This document shows positions 53,481 through 63,895 of a stretch of 64,000 nucleotides of DNA, in pieces. Position numbers and translations under genes: made by a program. Positions within the stretch are counted from its first letter, which is position 1; the number at the start of each line of letters is the position of its first letter. The notes beneath the pieces were generated by a model. It worked only from the letters and a program-made list of their open reading frames with translations. It searched no databases and was not told where the DNA came from. Origin of the DNA: Hanleya hanleyi (taxonomy: Eukaryota; Mollusca; Polyplacophora; Lepidopleurida; Hanleyidae); the NCBI GenBank assembly GCA_036873755.1, contig JAVTVY010045542.1, forward strand, positions 1 to 64,000, in the 5' to 3' direction.

Positions 53481-54156
53481 CGACGATCTTCGGGGTATGG
53501 GCTTTTAAATCTACGAACAGGTAGCCGTACGGACGAATTGTCGCTTCTTGAAACGCCCGCATAAAATGGTCAATGTTCTGAGGATAAATTCGACTACCAA
53601 ACACACGGATTTGTGCTCTGTCAATGGGATTGGAGAACAACACAAAGTATTGGCAGTTCAAGGCAATATCTCTGGACGCCTTCCCTTGAGGAAAGAGATT
53701 CTGAGTCAAATAGATGACGGACAGATTGCGATGATGGGACCCTTTGGTGAATAGGTCGGCGATTTTCGAATTGTCCTTGGCCGCACTCATCAGATCATCG
53801 AGCACTACCACGTTGGTCTGCTCGGAATCGAAGTAATAGGGTTCGTCTATGTCGTGAGGAATTCCTGGGACAAAGCTCACATTCTGTAACCTTGTAGTTT
53901 CGTAGGCGGGCTGCCATTGGCTATAACACCAAACAACACGTGTCGGAGCTGGGGTTGCCACACCTCCCTCTAAGAACTTCATCACCCAGGATGTCTTTCC
54001 ACACCCTGTAGGGCCGCTCACCGTCATCGTATAGGGATGCTCTACTGCTCTTGTTGGACCTATAGCGGGACTCGGCTGTGTCTCTTGGTTGTGTTTGCGT
54101 TGAATGTGCCTGAGCATACTATTGCGACGAGAGAATGCTCTCTCACAGAACGTACA
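53476..54156 (-). CDS. Packaging ATPase with N-terminal C2H2 finger, core of E3
   Basis: Divergent FtsK/HerA packaging ATPase. The first ATG is at 54117 (MLRHIQRKHNQETQPSPAIG), but the frame is open upstream. It includes CTFCERAFSRRNSMLRHIQR then KH, a good C2H2 finger whose first Cys codon spans the arm junction (54154/54155). Walker A SGPTGCGKTSW, Walker B NVVVLDDLMS, RVVWCYSQWQ, and IYLTQNLFPQG are all present. The frame ends HTPKIVG at 53476, about 25 codons earlier than the E1/E2 proteins. A one-base slip at the CCCC run near 53490 would continue EDRRLTTHLLPGEE, so the end is probably frameshifted. The 5' end was cut when the palindrome formed. Confidence 0.8.
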   Translation of the reverse strand, partial: CTFCERAFSRRNSMLRHIQRKHNQETQPSPAIGPTRAVEHPYTMTVSGPTGCGKTSWVMKFLEGGVATPAPTRVVWCYSQWQPAYETTRLQNVSFVPGIPHDIDEPYYFDSEQTNVVVLDDLMSAAKDNSKIADLFTKGSHHRNLSVIYLTQNLFPQGKASRDIALNCQYFVLFSNPIDRAQIRVFGSRIYPQNIDHFMRAFQEATIRPYGYLFVDLKAHTPKIVG

Positions 54157-54169
54157 CTCCTGGCAGAGC

Positions 54170-54615
54170 AGCAGCAGCAGCCCACCCCCATACAGCGGGT
54201 CCGCTTCATACCATCAGTCCCGGAATATCACCCAACCGTGAAGGCCCAACCCGAGGTTGAAGAACATAATGTGAACTCGAGGCTATGGAAGGATTTGTTC
54301 AAAGAAAGTATGGACGCCGAGATGGGCGAGATTTTGGAGGCCACAGGAAACAAGTTTCAACGCAAAGGGTATTCGAAAGAGGAAGCTGCAATTTTAGCCC
54401 ATAACAGATTGGCACCCAGACTACGACGGGCTTTACGTCAGCAGTATGTCGACTTACTGACCCATATGAAATTGTTGGATAAGGACCCAGTCCATATGGA
54501 AATTGAAAGAACAGCGTCGATGTTGAAAACCTCGGGCATGAACTGGAAAGCGGCGTATGTCAGAGCAATAGCACAAAAGAAACATTTGTTCGAACGCATC
54601 ATTAAACAACGTTAA
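54170..54615 (+). CDS. Helical domain protein, E3 right copy (5' end chimeric)
   Basis: Same protein as 52949-53480, identical from LAEQQQQPTPIQRV onward. Upstream of the junction the open frame (to ATG 54037) runs antisense through the ATPase gene, so those ~40 residues are not homologous and probably not native. No ATG exists in the duplicated part before FKESMDAEMGEI. Confidence 0.55.
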
Positions 54616-54836
54616 AGCATTAAGAAAGTGTGTTAAAGCGTTGAGACGAGCGTTAAGGCGTAACGACGGGCGTTGACGGGCGTCACTGCATTTCGATGAA
54701 TTGGTGTCAATTCCATGAAATCAGAGCTTCTGAGCTAATTCACCAGGGCGTTGAAGCGTTGAGCTAAGCGTTGATGGGCGTTACTGTCTATAAAAGCGAG
54801 CGTATTCCCAAAACACGCCGAGGTTCAACCGTCAAC

Positions 54837-55409
54837 ATGGCTTATACTTGTTCTGAGTGTGAACGCACGTTCACCAGACATTACGATATGATGCGACACC
54901 AGAAAAATATACATGGGACTGAAGACGCCGAGGAGCCCGTTGAGGCAGATACTGATACAGAGATTGATGAGAGTGCACCGACTGATACCGAATCCAAGAT
55001 GGCTGACAGTCTATCTACTGATATGGAGAGCTTGACCTCAGAGAATCAGCCTTCATCCCAGGAAAGTGAGGCAGAACCTACCTTCTGGGATCGTATTGTG
55101 ACAGCAGCTATCAATACTCACGCTGAAGCGATCGAGGACGCCGGAGAGGATAATTTACAACAGACGTACACCCAAATGCGCCCCCGCATCAGGAAAACAG
55201 CCATGGCGATCTATGAACAGTATACCTTACTACCGCTTGAAATGAAAGGGGACCCCACGCACAGGTCCATCATGAAGACCAAGCGTCACTTGGAAGAGGA
55301 TATGGGTTTACCACCCACAGAGGCCCTGGAAAATGCGATCAGAATGCGCAAACAACTGTTTCAGGACATGCTGCCCGAAGAATATCCAGGCCTGTCCGAC
55401 GATGATTAG
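54837..55409 (+). CDS. C2H2 zinc-finger/acidic protein, E3 right copy
   Basis: 190 residues from ATG 54837, TATA box CTATAAAAGCGAG about 40 bp upstream. Nearly identical to the left copy (one visible change, SASTD to SAPTD). Both copies are open, so both could be expressed. The hairpin and polyA signal follow at 55559-55615. Confidence 0.75.
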   Translation: MAYTCSECERTFTRHYDMMRHQKNIHGTEDAEEPVEADTDTEIDESAPTDTESKMADSLSTDMESLTSENQPSSQESEAEPTFWDRIVTAAINTHAEAIEDAGEDNLQQTYTQMRPRIRKTAMAIYEQYTLLPLEMKGDPTHRSIMKTKRHLEEDMGLPPTEALENAIRMRKQLFQDMLPEEYPGLSDDD

Positions 55410-55558
55410 AATAAACGGTTCAGAATGAACATGACCGAAGAAGGAACTCTCTGAAATGGCGACTTCTGATTGGACAAGAATACATCTAACGGACAGGAAC
55501 GAATAGGACAGATGCAAATGGCGGTCTCTGATTGGACAAGGGTCTTTCTTGAATTTTA

Positions 55559-55595
55559 AACATACCCAACGCGGCTCCCCCAGCGTGGGTATGTT
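55559..55595 (+). terminator. Conserved 3' hairpin H6 with AATAAA at 55610
   Basis: Mirror of H5: AACATACCCAACGC/GCGTGGGTATGTT around GGCTCCCCCA. AATAAA begins 15 nt after the stem. Confidence 0.8.
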
Positions 55596-57722
55596 ATGAT
55601 GGAGGGGAAAATAAACTATATGAAAAAAAACAAACTTGTTGTTGTTGTTGTTCCCTCATGTGTCATCCTTGTTGTTGTTGTTTTCTCTCTCCGGTCTATA
55701 TCATGGCGTCAAGGCGCTAGCGGGACCCATACAGGGTCCAGTTTTCGACACTAGGTGACCACATCCCGAAGAAATGGCCAGTTTTCGACACCGGATGTGC
55801 CGCCATCTTGAACATACGTGCCGCCATCTTGGATATGTCCCATAATGCACCGGGTCAAAATACTCGCTTCTGATTGGCTGAGAGCTCTGTGACGGATTTG
55901 AAATACTCGCTTCTGATTGGACGAGAGCTCCGCATTGCGTCTGCGCATGCGCAGAATGATATTCCTACCGCACACCCAACCCATCAGATGCCCCTTCACG
56001 AATGCTTCACTTTGATACCTCACTCGACCCAATCGGACCAATAGTGGCTCCCCTAGCTCCCAAAACGGCTATTTTCATACCCTTTGACCACCGCGCATGC
56101 GCAGAATCCCAATATTCCAACCCCACATCCACGCCATCAGAGGCTCCCTCACCTAGGCTTCACATGGATACCTCACACGACCCATTCGAACCGTGAATAG
56201 CCCATCTCTAACCCAAACACACACCCACATACCCCCAAAATGCCTACTTTCTATACTACGGGCCAGTCTGCGCATGCGCAGACTATTGAAAACAAACAAT
56301 ACACTAGTCAAGTGCTCCTCCACGAGAGCTTCAAAATAAGACCTCACTCGACCCCATTGGACCACCAGGGACTCACCTAGACTCCAACATGTCCACCCCG
56401 TATGGCCCTATACACCCATAGCCATGCAGTATAGGCCTATGGGCCTACCCAGGCCTTGGTGACTTTTTTCAAAAATTTCACCGATTCGCTCCGCAACACT
56501 TCCTATCATGTTCTACATGACGAGACGTGAAAAACGAGACCCCACAACCCTACCGCAAATGTATAGAAGTGGGTTTCCCAGTAGGATAAACATTGAACCT
56601 ATACCCCAGTATGGGAATATATATTTATATATATATGTCTATATGGGGCTATATCGTACTTTTTCAAAAATTTCACCGATTCGCACGGGGACACTTCCTA
56701 TCATGTTTGTCTTGACGAGACGAGTAAAACGAGACCCCACAACCCTACCGCAAATGTATAGAAGTACGTTTCCCAGGGGGACAAACATTGATCCTATACC
56801 CCAGTATGGGCCTATATGGGGCTCGGTGACTATTTTCAAAAATTTCACCGATTCGTGCCGGGACACTTCCTATCATGTTCTAAATGACGAGACTAAGAAA
56901 ACGCGACCCCACAACCCATACCGCAAATGTCGAGAAGTAGGTTTCCCAGGGGGACAAACATTGATCCTATACCTCCCATACCCCATATAGGCATTTTCCC
57001 GTAATTTAGGATAAAGTCCGTATTCCGTATTTTTTCAGGAAATTTTTTACATACACCCACCCTGGAACTAGGGGGAGATAACTCTATTGATAGGCAAGCC
57101 ACGTTAAGCCCGGCGACCTATATACCCCCCATACCCCATATAGGCATTTTCCCAGGTTTTTCGATAAAGTCCGTGTTCCGTATTTTTTTTTTTCAGGAAA
57201 AATTTTACATGCACCCACCCATGTCTGGATGCCCCTTCACATAGGCTTCACTTTGATACCTCATACAACTCCATCGGCCCATTAGGGGCTCCCCTAGCTC
57301 CAAAACGGCTATTTTCATACCCTTCGGCCACCGCGCATGCGCAGAATGCCGATATTTCAACCCCACACCCAGCCCATTAGATGCCCCTTCACATAAGCTT
57401 CACTTTGATACCTCACTCGACCCCATCGGACCATTTTATCTAGGGACTACTTTTTCTCCGCGGAAGCAGACCGCATCACCACCAAAACCGCATCACCGCG
57501 GATGAATACATGGAACTATTTTTGACCTGGAAAAATTGGAACTCTCCTGTGCTGGAGGTAGCTTTTTGGTCAATTTGAAATACTCGCTTCTGATTGGACG
57601 AGAGCTCTGTGACGGATTTGAAATACTCGCTTCTGATTGGTATCGGACGAGAGCTCCACACATGCTCCACAAATTCATCTCATTTGCATAAATAATAAGG
57701 AATTTCCATTTTATATACTACT

Positions 57723-60700
57723 AGGGCGCTTTGGCTGAACAGCGTGTAGTGGCTGAAAGCATGGACGATCGGAATGGCAGGAGGGAGACAGCCCTGTTTG
57801 AAGGTTGGCATTAGCTTTTATGGTGAAAGTTTATGTGGCTATATTTCATTGGTTGATTAGCGCGTGGTCCGTGTTATTTTTGTATGGCTATATTTCATTG
57901 GTTGATTAATACGGACCGTGTTACTCACCCTTGCCAATCTACAGACATGAAAACAGTTTTAAAAATACCAAAAACCAAAAACAAAACAAAAAAACCCCAA
58001 CCGCCTGATAAATACATAAATACAGAAAGATGAAATGGAAAGCGAATATTGAAAATGTTTTTTCATGACCATACTCCAAGCCATTGGGAAGAAATCGCCG
58101 AAAGACTGACAAGGGCTGGACAATTTTGGTTAGTCAGATGATCCTATCTGGCCTGGGCTACTTGGGACCTGTCCAGGCCTGATTTTATCCCCCACCCCCT
58201 CGTAAATATATTTCTTATCCCTTGGGCTATGGGACTGAAACTTACCACAAGCTCTACCAGAAAATGTAAAAAACCCATTTTTGACGTAATTTTCAAAAAT
58301 GGTATTTTTTGGTCGAGTTTTTGGTCAGATTTTTCCAATTTTTCGTTTATGTATTTTGTTAAAAAAAAATGCCTAATAAATTAGTAAATAATAATCTGTT
58401 GTGAAACAAAATAGTTTTTGCCCAATTTCTCTCACAGAAAAGAAGGAATTTTGAAGAAAAACGACGAAAATCTCACTTTTCTGATACCCCCACATGGCCA
58501 CCATTCTGAATTTACCCATGATCCTATGCAAATTGTGTGTGTGGGGGGGGGGCTGGGAGAGTATGGAAATAGGCTCAAAATGACCCCAATATGATAAACT
58601 ACAAAGTCACGGGGTATCAGCCCTCAATGTTTTGCCGTTCCGGAGATAGGCCTGGCAGGGTTAAAGCAAACCATGGGCGCTTGGGAACCCGATATAGTGT
58701 CGAGGTACAAGAGTATAATAAGGGAAGAAATTGAATATTAATGAAGTATATGGGCGATTGCCTTTAATCCGATCACCAAATCGAAAGCATATTTACAAAT
58801 ATACACAATTGCTGCCCCTGTTGAAGTATGAAAGTGAAGAAAGATTCATCTACTGCCCATGTCATTGTGATGGTATTCCGCCCTAGTCCGCTGTCATGTA
58901 GTCCCGTCCTCTAAAACTGGGTGTTCATCAATTCTACAAATTCTGGAAAAGAAAGGCAATATGTTTGGTTTAAACTTCTATCATAACATTAAGATTTAAC
59001 TGAGTGGTATTTTTAATGGCCTAGTGTGTCGCGGATTTTGAATGGATTATCATGTGATATTCTCAATTAAAATTAAATAATACACAGATATAGTGCTGTT
59101 ATATTCCTTAACATGATTTCATGTGGATGCTTGGCGTGGATGTATGATAATATTGTTTGTCACGCATTTGCATCATATATTTCAATATCTGGCACGCATC
59201 GTGACTGCTTCTCTCCTAATACAAGAAATGCAGATGTTCATCTGTGTTATTATTTCAAATTTGCTTGGATTTTTTTTTCTAATATTGTAATGTTCGCACC
59301 CAACATTCGACCGTGAAACGAAAATCTGCACACTGGGGTGCTACGGTCGGATGTAGGGTGTGATGTTCTTCTAGCGACGGCGGCCTACTGACTGTCGAAT
59401 CTGAAGCTTGTCTTTAAGGTAGACCCCTGTTCATTGTGTACGTTGGTGGTCATTGTCGGTGTTTTTACGTGTTTTTCCTAGTAGGTTATCTCCCTTCCTG
59501 GGTCAACAGATGGGGATTTCACTTGTGAATTTTACGCAATCACATCCATCCAATATAATATAGATTTTGATAGACATTGTGATTATATTCAAATAGTTGA
59601 ATATAAGAAGTTAAATAATATTTCTATGATTTTTTCAAATCAGGATTCTAGAGCTAACAAAAAGGCACGAACCTATGAATGTTTCTTTGCTTTCCCTCAT
59701 ATTACAGAAATATGAATGCAAAAACACACATTATTCAAATATTAAATACTAGTATATTTACTTTAAAGCAAGTTATTGTGCATAAATTGCCATACTCGAA
59801 AACTTTTGTTTTGTATTGGAATTATTTGTTCCTGAATGATGCCTCAACAACATAACAGGGGGTATGGTCTGCAAAACAGCATCTTACCGAGCTGAGGGAA
59901 TTCCTCGTTTCATTTCATAATATTGTACAGAAGTGTCTATGTAAATTGGCGTGATATTGTACAAATCCAGGGAGGTCACTCGTCTAACTTACTAGTTTGT
60001 GCACGGTTTGGGGTTATATCCCATCGATCGTATTTGAGGGTTAATGTAGATTAATGCAAAAAGAGATAAATTTATAAACATTTAATGTTCATAGGACCGC
60101 GCAATAATTTAATCCTGATCATACTAAATGTGTTAACTATATATGTGCAAGTACAGAATGTCACATGCACAGCAAATGAGTCATCGCCAATGACACTAAA
60201 TCTTTAATTCTGACAATGGGAGGGCACGAAACGTTCACCATCGCCTATCGATCCATCCATACAGGTCGATGACCATATTACTGCAGGTTGTCTTATTTCT
60301 GATCATTATTATTAACTTTCTGTACATATATCTCGTGAATTATATCTATTTTTGTATTTGTTTTGAACATATGTCGAACATCTCTTGGGAGCAATTTCGT
60401 TTTAGTTTTAGTGGTTCGGCTTTTTAGGCATATCAAATTTAAAGATTTACCAGAATTTCCAAACGAAATAAATTATTATCCTATCAACGCCATCCAATTG
60501 TGTATATAGCGACATATACAATTGAGGAGCGTTGAGAGGCAATTAATTCATGTAGATAGCTGATATCCATCTCAGAGTGTAAAATCAGTACCCTTCGTAG
60601 ATTTCCGCTCGAAATTTCCGCATGAATTGTGCCATGGCAAATAGCTCAGAGCAAATCTGCGCCGTGTTCCTGGGATCCATCTTTGCATACAAATTTCTTT

Positions 60701-61402
60701 TCTACGCATACGCTTCTTCCTTTGGTACATTAGCCCACCAGTTGTCTTCAAACGCATGTTGTAAATTTATAAATAGACCCGAGACGTCATGAACCTCGAA
60801 TCAATTTGAATTTGAGACAGAATGGAGTTATTGCTTGGATGAATTACTTATCGCGCCACCCATACCTTCATATAACGGAAGTGACCCAGCTACTGGAACA
60901 TGACCTCAATCTATACAAAGTAGGCGTGAGCTGGTGCTGAAATGTTCATAGATGAAACGAACACCAATTCTGAAGACATTTGGGGGCTAACATACCATAG
61001 CTAATTTGGAGAGTATGCGTATGTGTATGAAGGTGACCCAAACTCATCGGAACGACTTCCGTCTTGGCTTCAAGCACTGCCCGCAATGGAAATATCATTA
61101 GCACGCTCTCAGATTACTCTGGAATATAAACCTTCCCTCTACCCGCTAATAGCCTTGGTTTCATCAGCAAAATATATCCCCAAAGCATTTAATCAATAGC
61201 TTACACCGTCAAAGAGGTTAGAATCTGGATTTTCTCTACGTACTCAACCAATCTGTTCGTGTAGGGAGCTCCATTAGTGTGTGATTAGTCCCAGAAAATC
61301 TGAGAAAATTCTTCTGAACTGTGCTAGACCATTCTACTGCTGTCAGGTTCTAACGACCCCTGTGATGAGATCGGACTGTGACCAGCCTCAACAATGACAT
61401 AC
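57723..61402. other. Host sequence, no gene recognised
   Basis: Starts with the right AGGGCG target copy. AT-rich, with short direct repeats (GGCTATATTTCATTGGTTGATTA twice near 57836-57905). A minus-strand TATA-like TATTTATAAATTT near 60770 precedes short open frames (60572-60757, and MDPRNTAQICSELFAMAQFM at 60680-60585). These might be a small gene or terminal exon, but nothing confirms it. Confidence 0.4.
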
Positions 61403-62585
61403 CACCGTATTCGATGTACCCGTTCTTGTCTTTGTCGGCCACGCTGAACAGTTTTTTAACGTCCACATCGACGCAGAGACGTTTCATGACATCCGAGACG
61501 TCCGACTCGCTCAGACGTCCTTCGCCGGACTTGTCGTATATCCTGAACGCTTCTCTGTACTCCGAGTCCATGTCACGCAGTTGCTGGAACTTACCAACGG
61601 AGTTGATGAACGCCGGAAAGGTTATCCCTCGACCTGATGAAAAAAAAAATGATTATGACAATCTGTTCAATATGAGGCTGAATGTATCAAGCTGTTCATG
61701 TATCGAACTGTCCATGTATCAAGCTTTCCATGTATCGATCTGTCCCTGTATCAAGCTGTCCATGTATCAAGCTCTCCGTGTATCGAACTGTCCATGTATC
61801 AATCTGTCCGTGCATCAAGCTTTCCATGTATCAAGCTTCCCATGTATCGAACTGTCCATCAAGCTGTCCATGTATGGAACTGTTAAGCAATAACAGAGAC
61901 ATTCCCCTGTCTATGTTAAGCAATAACAGAGACTTTCCCCTGTCCGACTTAAGCAACAACAGAGGCCTACAGCCTTTCACAACAGATATTTTTGGGGGTA
62001 ATTTAGCTAATAACGGCAATTTCGCGTTTCACTTAACCATGCCCAAGCTGACTGATGTCCCACAACGTTTATATGACACGGTGCCAACACCATTTAGAAT
62101 TATGTCACGTTATCTGCCCTGTTTGAAAGAGCCAATCAAATTATCTGCTGTGCCTGGAAGTCAAAACACGATCAAAGTTTGGGATACCACACCTCTCCAT
62201 ATGGTCATATGATGGAGTGTATTGGTTTTAGCTAAATCAATTCGACATATGTGCAATTCATGCCAAGACGACGCGAAAACTTGGACGAAAAACCGCGAAC
62301 CACTTACGTCCACCATTTTGAATTAAGCCACGATTCTCCCTACCAAAGATTATGCCAATATAATAGGCTAAAAAGTGTAACTAATTTTGTTGTTGATTCG
62401 GACTAATAAGACAGAAATCTGTGATGAGCTATAACAGTGACACTCACAATCGACGCTGATAGAGTTAATAATTTGCCCCACTTCCTCGTCTGTCGGATCT
62501 CTACCAGCTCTCTCCAAGATGGCGCGCAACTCGTTTGGCCCAATCACGCCGTCCACCTTCACGCTGTTGAAGTAACCAACGAAAC
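61403..62585 (-). CDS. Calmodulin-like EF-hand protein, two exons (partial)
   Basis: Exon a (62585-62448) follows TTTCTTTTCAG and ends before GTGAGT. It encodes GYFNSVKVDGVIGPNELRAI and the following LERAGRDPTDEEVGQIINSI. Exon b (61633-61403) follows TTTTTTTCATCAG and ends before GTATGT. It encodes RGITFPAFINSVGKFQQLRD, EYREAFRIYDKSGEGRLSES, and VADKDKNGYIEYGG. Phases agree (one base plus two). The order matches four EF-hands. Loop 3 DKSGEGRLSESD and loop 4 DKDKNGYIEYGG look able to bind calcium; loops 1 and 2 are degenerate. First and last exons were not found. Probably a troponin C/calmodulin-related calcium sensor of the host. Confidence 0.8.
61684..61880. repeat. 16-bp tandem repeat (TGTATCAAGCTGTCCA)
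   Basis: About 12 copies alternating TGTATCAAGCT(G/T)TCCA and TGTATCGAACTGTCCA, in the intron of the EF-hand gene. The peptide frames with repeated CPCIKLSMYQ are artefacts. Confidence 0.9.
61889..61960. repeat. 33-bp repeat, about 2.5 copies
   Basis: TTAAGCAATAACAGAGACAT with TCCCCTGTC recurs three times in the same intron. Confidence 0.7.
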
Positions 62586-62935
62586 CTGAAAAGAAATTGC
62601 TGACGGTTCTTATCGACCTCAACTCAACATCGTAAGCATATATACAAGTTTGCACTTCCTTGTTTTGGAAGAACATACGTTTTGTTGAACTGCTCCACAG
62701 AGCTTGAATTGGAAATGCATTTTTTTAGGGGATAATGGTTGGATTGCACCATAATTCAAGTGAATACTTAGACAATACTATTTTGCCCCGATAGCAGCGG
62801 CAGGTGTATTGGCATATGGCTCACTACGTGAGATCTAGTTCGTTCCCCTGAACTCTCTCCGGGTAGGGTTTTTTTTATGGCTGGTGTGAATATGACAAAT
62901 ATGGATCAAATTTTCATGCTATTCCAGGAAAGTAC
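62586..62935. other. Upstream part of the EF-hand gene, no exon seen
   Basis: AT-rich intron or upstream sequence. No first exon could be identified. Confidence 0.4.
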
Positions 62936-63600
62936 CAAACCAATGACGTCACAGATGCTGTGGACAGCCCCAAATCGGGGTTTGCACCCCGAGAACTACA
63001 AGATGACACCCCACACGACGCATTCGGACTGAGGATGGAGCATCTCTACCCCAAATACCTTCCTTCACCGCCCCAAAATGCACACTTTCGCTACTACTCG
63101 TACTGATGACGTCATCGATGACGTCACAGATGCTGTGAACAGCCCCCAAATCGGGGTCTACATCCCGAGAGCTACAAAAGGACACCTCCCAGGACGCATT
63201 CGGACCGAGGATGGTCCATCGCTACCCCAAACTCACCTCCACGCACTCCCAAAATGGCCACTTTACTTACTACACCCAACTGCGCATGCGCAGATTGACG
63301 CGACTTGCACTTAAAAACACGCCATTCTGACTCTGCCCCACACAAGCTTCACTTTGACACCTCCCACAACCCATTCGGACCCATAGCGGTCCATCTCTAC
63401 CCCAAACAAACCGCCACATACCCCCCAAAATGCCTGCTTTCTATATTACGGTCAGACTGCGCATGCGTAGACTATTGCACACGGACGAACCATTAGTCTA
63501 TACATTACAAACTCCACGGGAGCTTCAAAATAAGACCTCATACGACACCATAGGATCATAAGGGGCTCACCTAGACCCCAAAACGTTCACCCCGTATGTA
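62936..63600. repeat. Polinton-type subterminal repeat remnant
   Basis: Two ~165-bp units with GATGACGTCACAGATGCTGT, CCCCAAATCGGGGT and GACGCATTCGGAC. Units of the family seen in E2 and E3 follow: CTTCACTTTGACACCTC, TGCGCATGCGCAG near 63283, TGCGCATGCGTAG near 63460, and ACTCCACGGGAGCTTCAAAA. Probably the eroded end of a further element. No genes. Confidence 0.7.
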
Positions 63601-63604
63601 TGGT

Positions 63605-63895
63605 TGGCCATCCCTGCCAGAATTCGTCATTTAGAGGCTGCCTCTAAATAATATATACCATGGTATAAAATGCCAAGCCTGCCATAATTCGTATTTAGAG
63701 GCTGCCTCTAATTATTTTGTACCATGGTATAAAATGCCGAGCCTGCCATAATCCCTATTTAGAGGATGCCTGTAAATCGCCAAGCCTGCCACAATTCGTA
63801 TTTAGAGGCTGCCTCTAATTATTTTGTACCATGGTATAAAATCGCCAAGCCTGCCATAATTCCTATTTAGAGGATGCCTCTAATTCATTTTAGCC
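63605..63895. repeat. ~75-80-bp tandem repeat with TTAGAGGCTGCCTCTAA palindrome
   Basis: Four to five units with GCCAAGCCTGCCATAATTCG, TTTAGAGGCTGCCTCTAA and TTTTGTACCATGGTATAAAA. Two different palindromes per unit (TTAGAGGC/GCCTCTAA and TACCATGGTA). Probably a MITE-derived array. Confidence 0.85.

Larger units (their letters stand above)
49845..57722. mobile_element. E3: palindromic Polinton with perfect 6-bp target duplication
   Basis: A 7,878-bp element. Both ends are AGTAGTATATAAAATGGAAA, and the flanks are AGGGCG at 49839-49844 and again at 57723-57728. The left arm (49845-53409, 3,565 bp) and right arm (54155-57722, 3,568 bp) are inverted copies that differ by rare substitutions and a few short indels. 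The unpaired core (53410-54154) is 745 bp and contains the ATPase gene. Each arm carries a C2H2 gene, a second helical gene, one hairpin/polyA site, subterminal repeats and an octamer. Integrase, capsid genes and polymerase are absent. The exact target duplication shows the palindrome integrated as such. Confidence 0.93.
54155..57722. repeat. E3 right inverted-repeat arm
   Basis: Inverse of 49845-53409. Small differences include a 4-bp insertion (TATC) near 57641, missing bases in the C2H2 leader, and single substitutions. The junction begins at CACTCCTGGCAGAG. Confidence 0.93.

Noticed and set aside
61682..62212. 176-codon frame with CPCIKLSMYQ repeats
   Set aside because: 16-bp tandem repeat inside the EF-hand gene intron.
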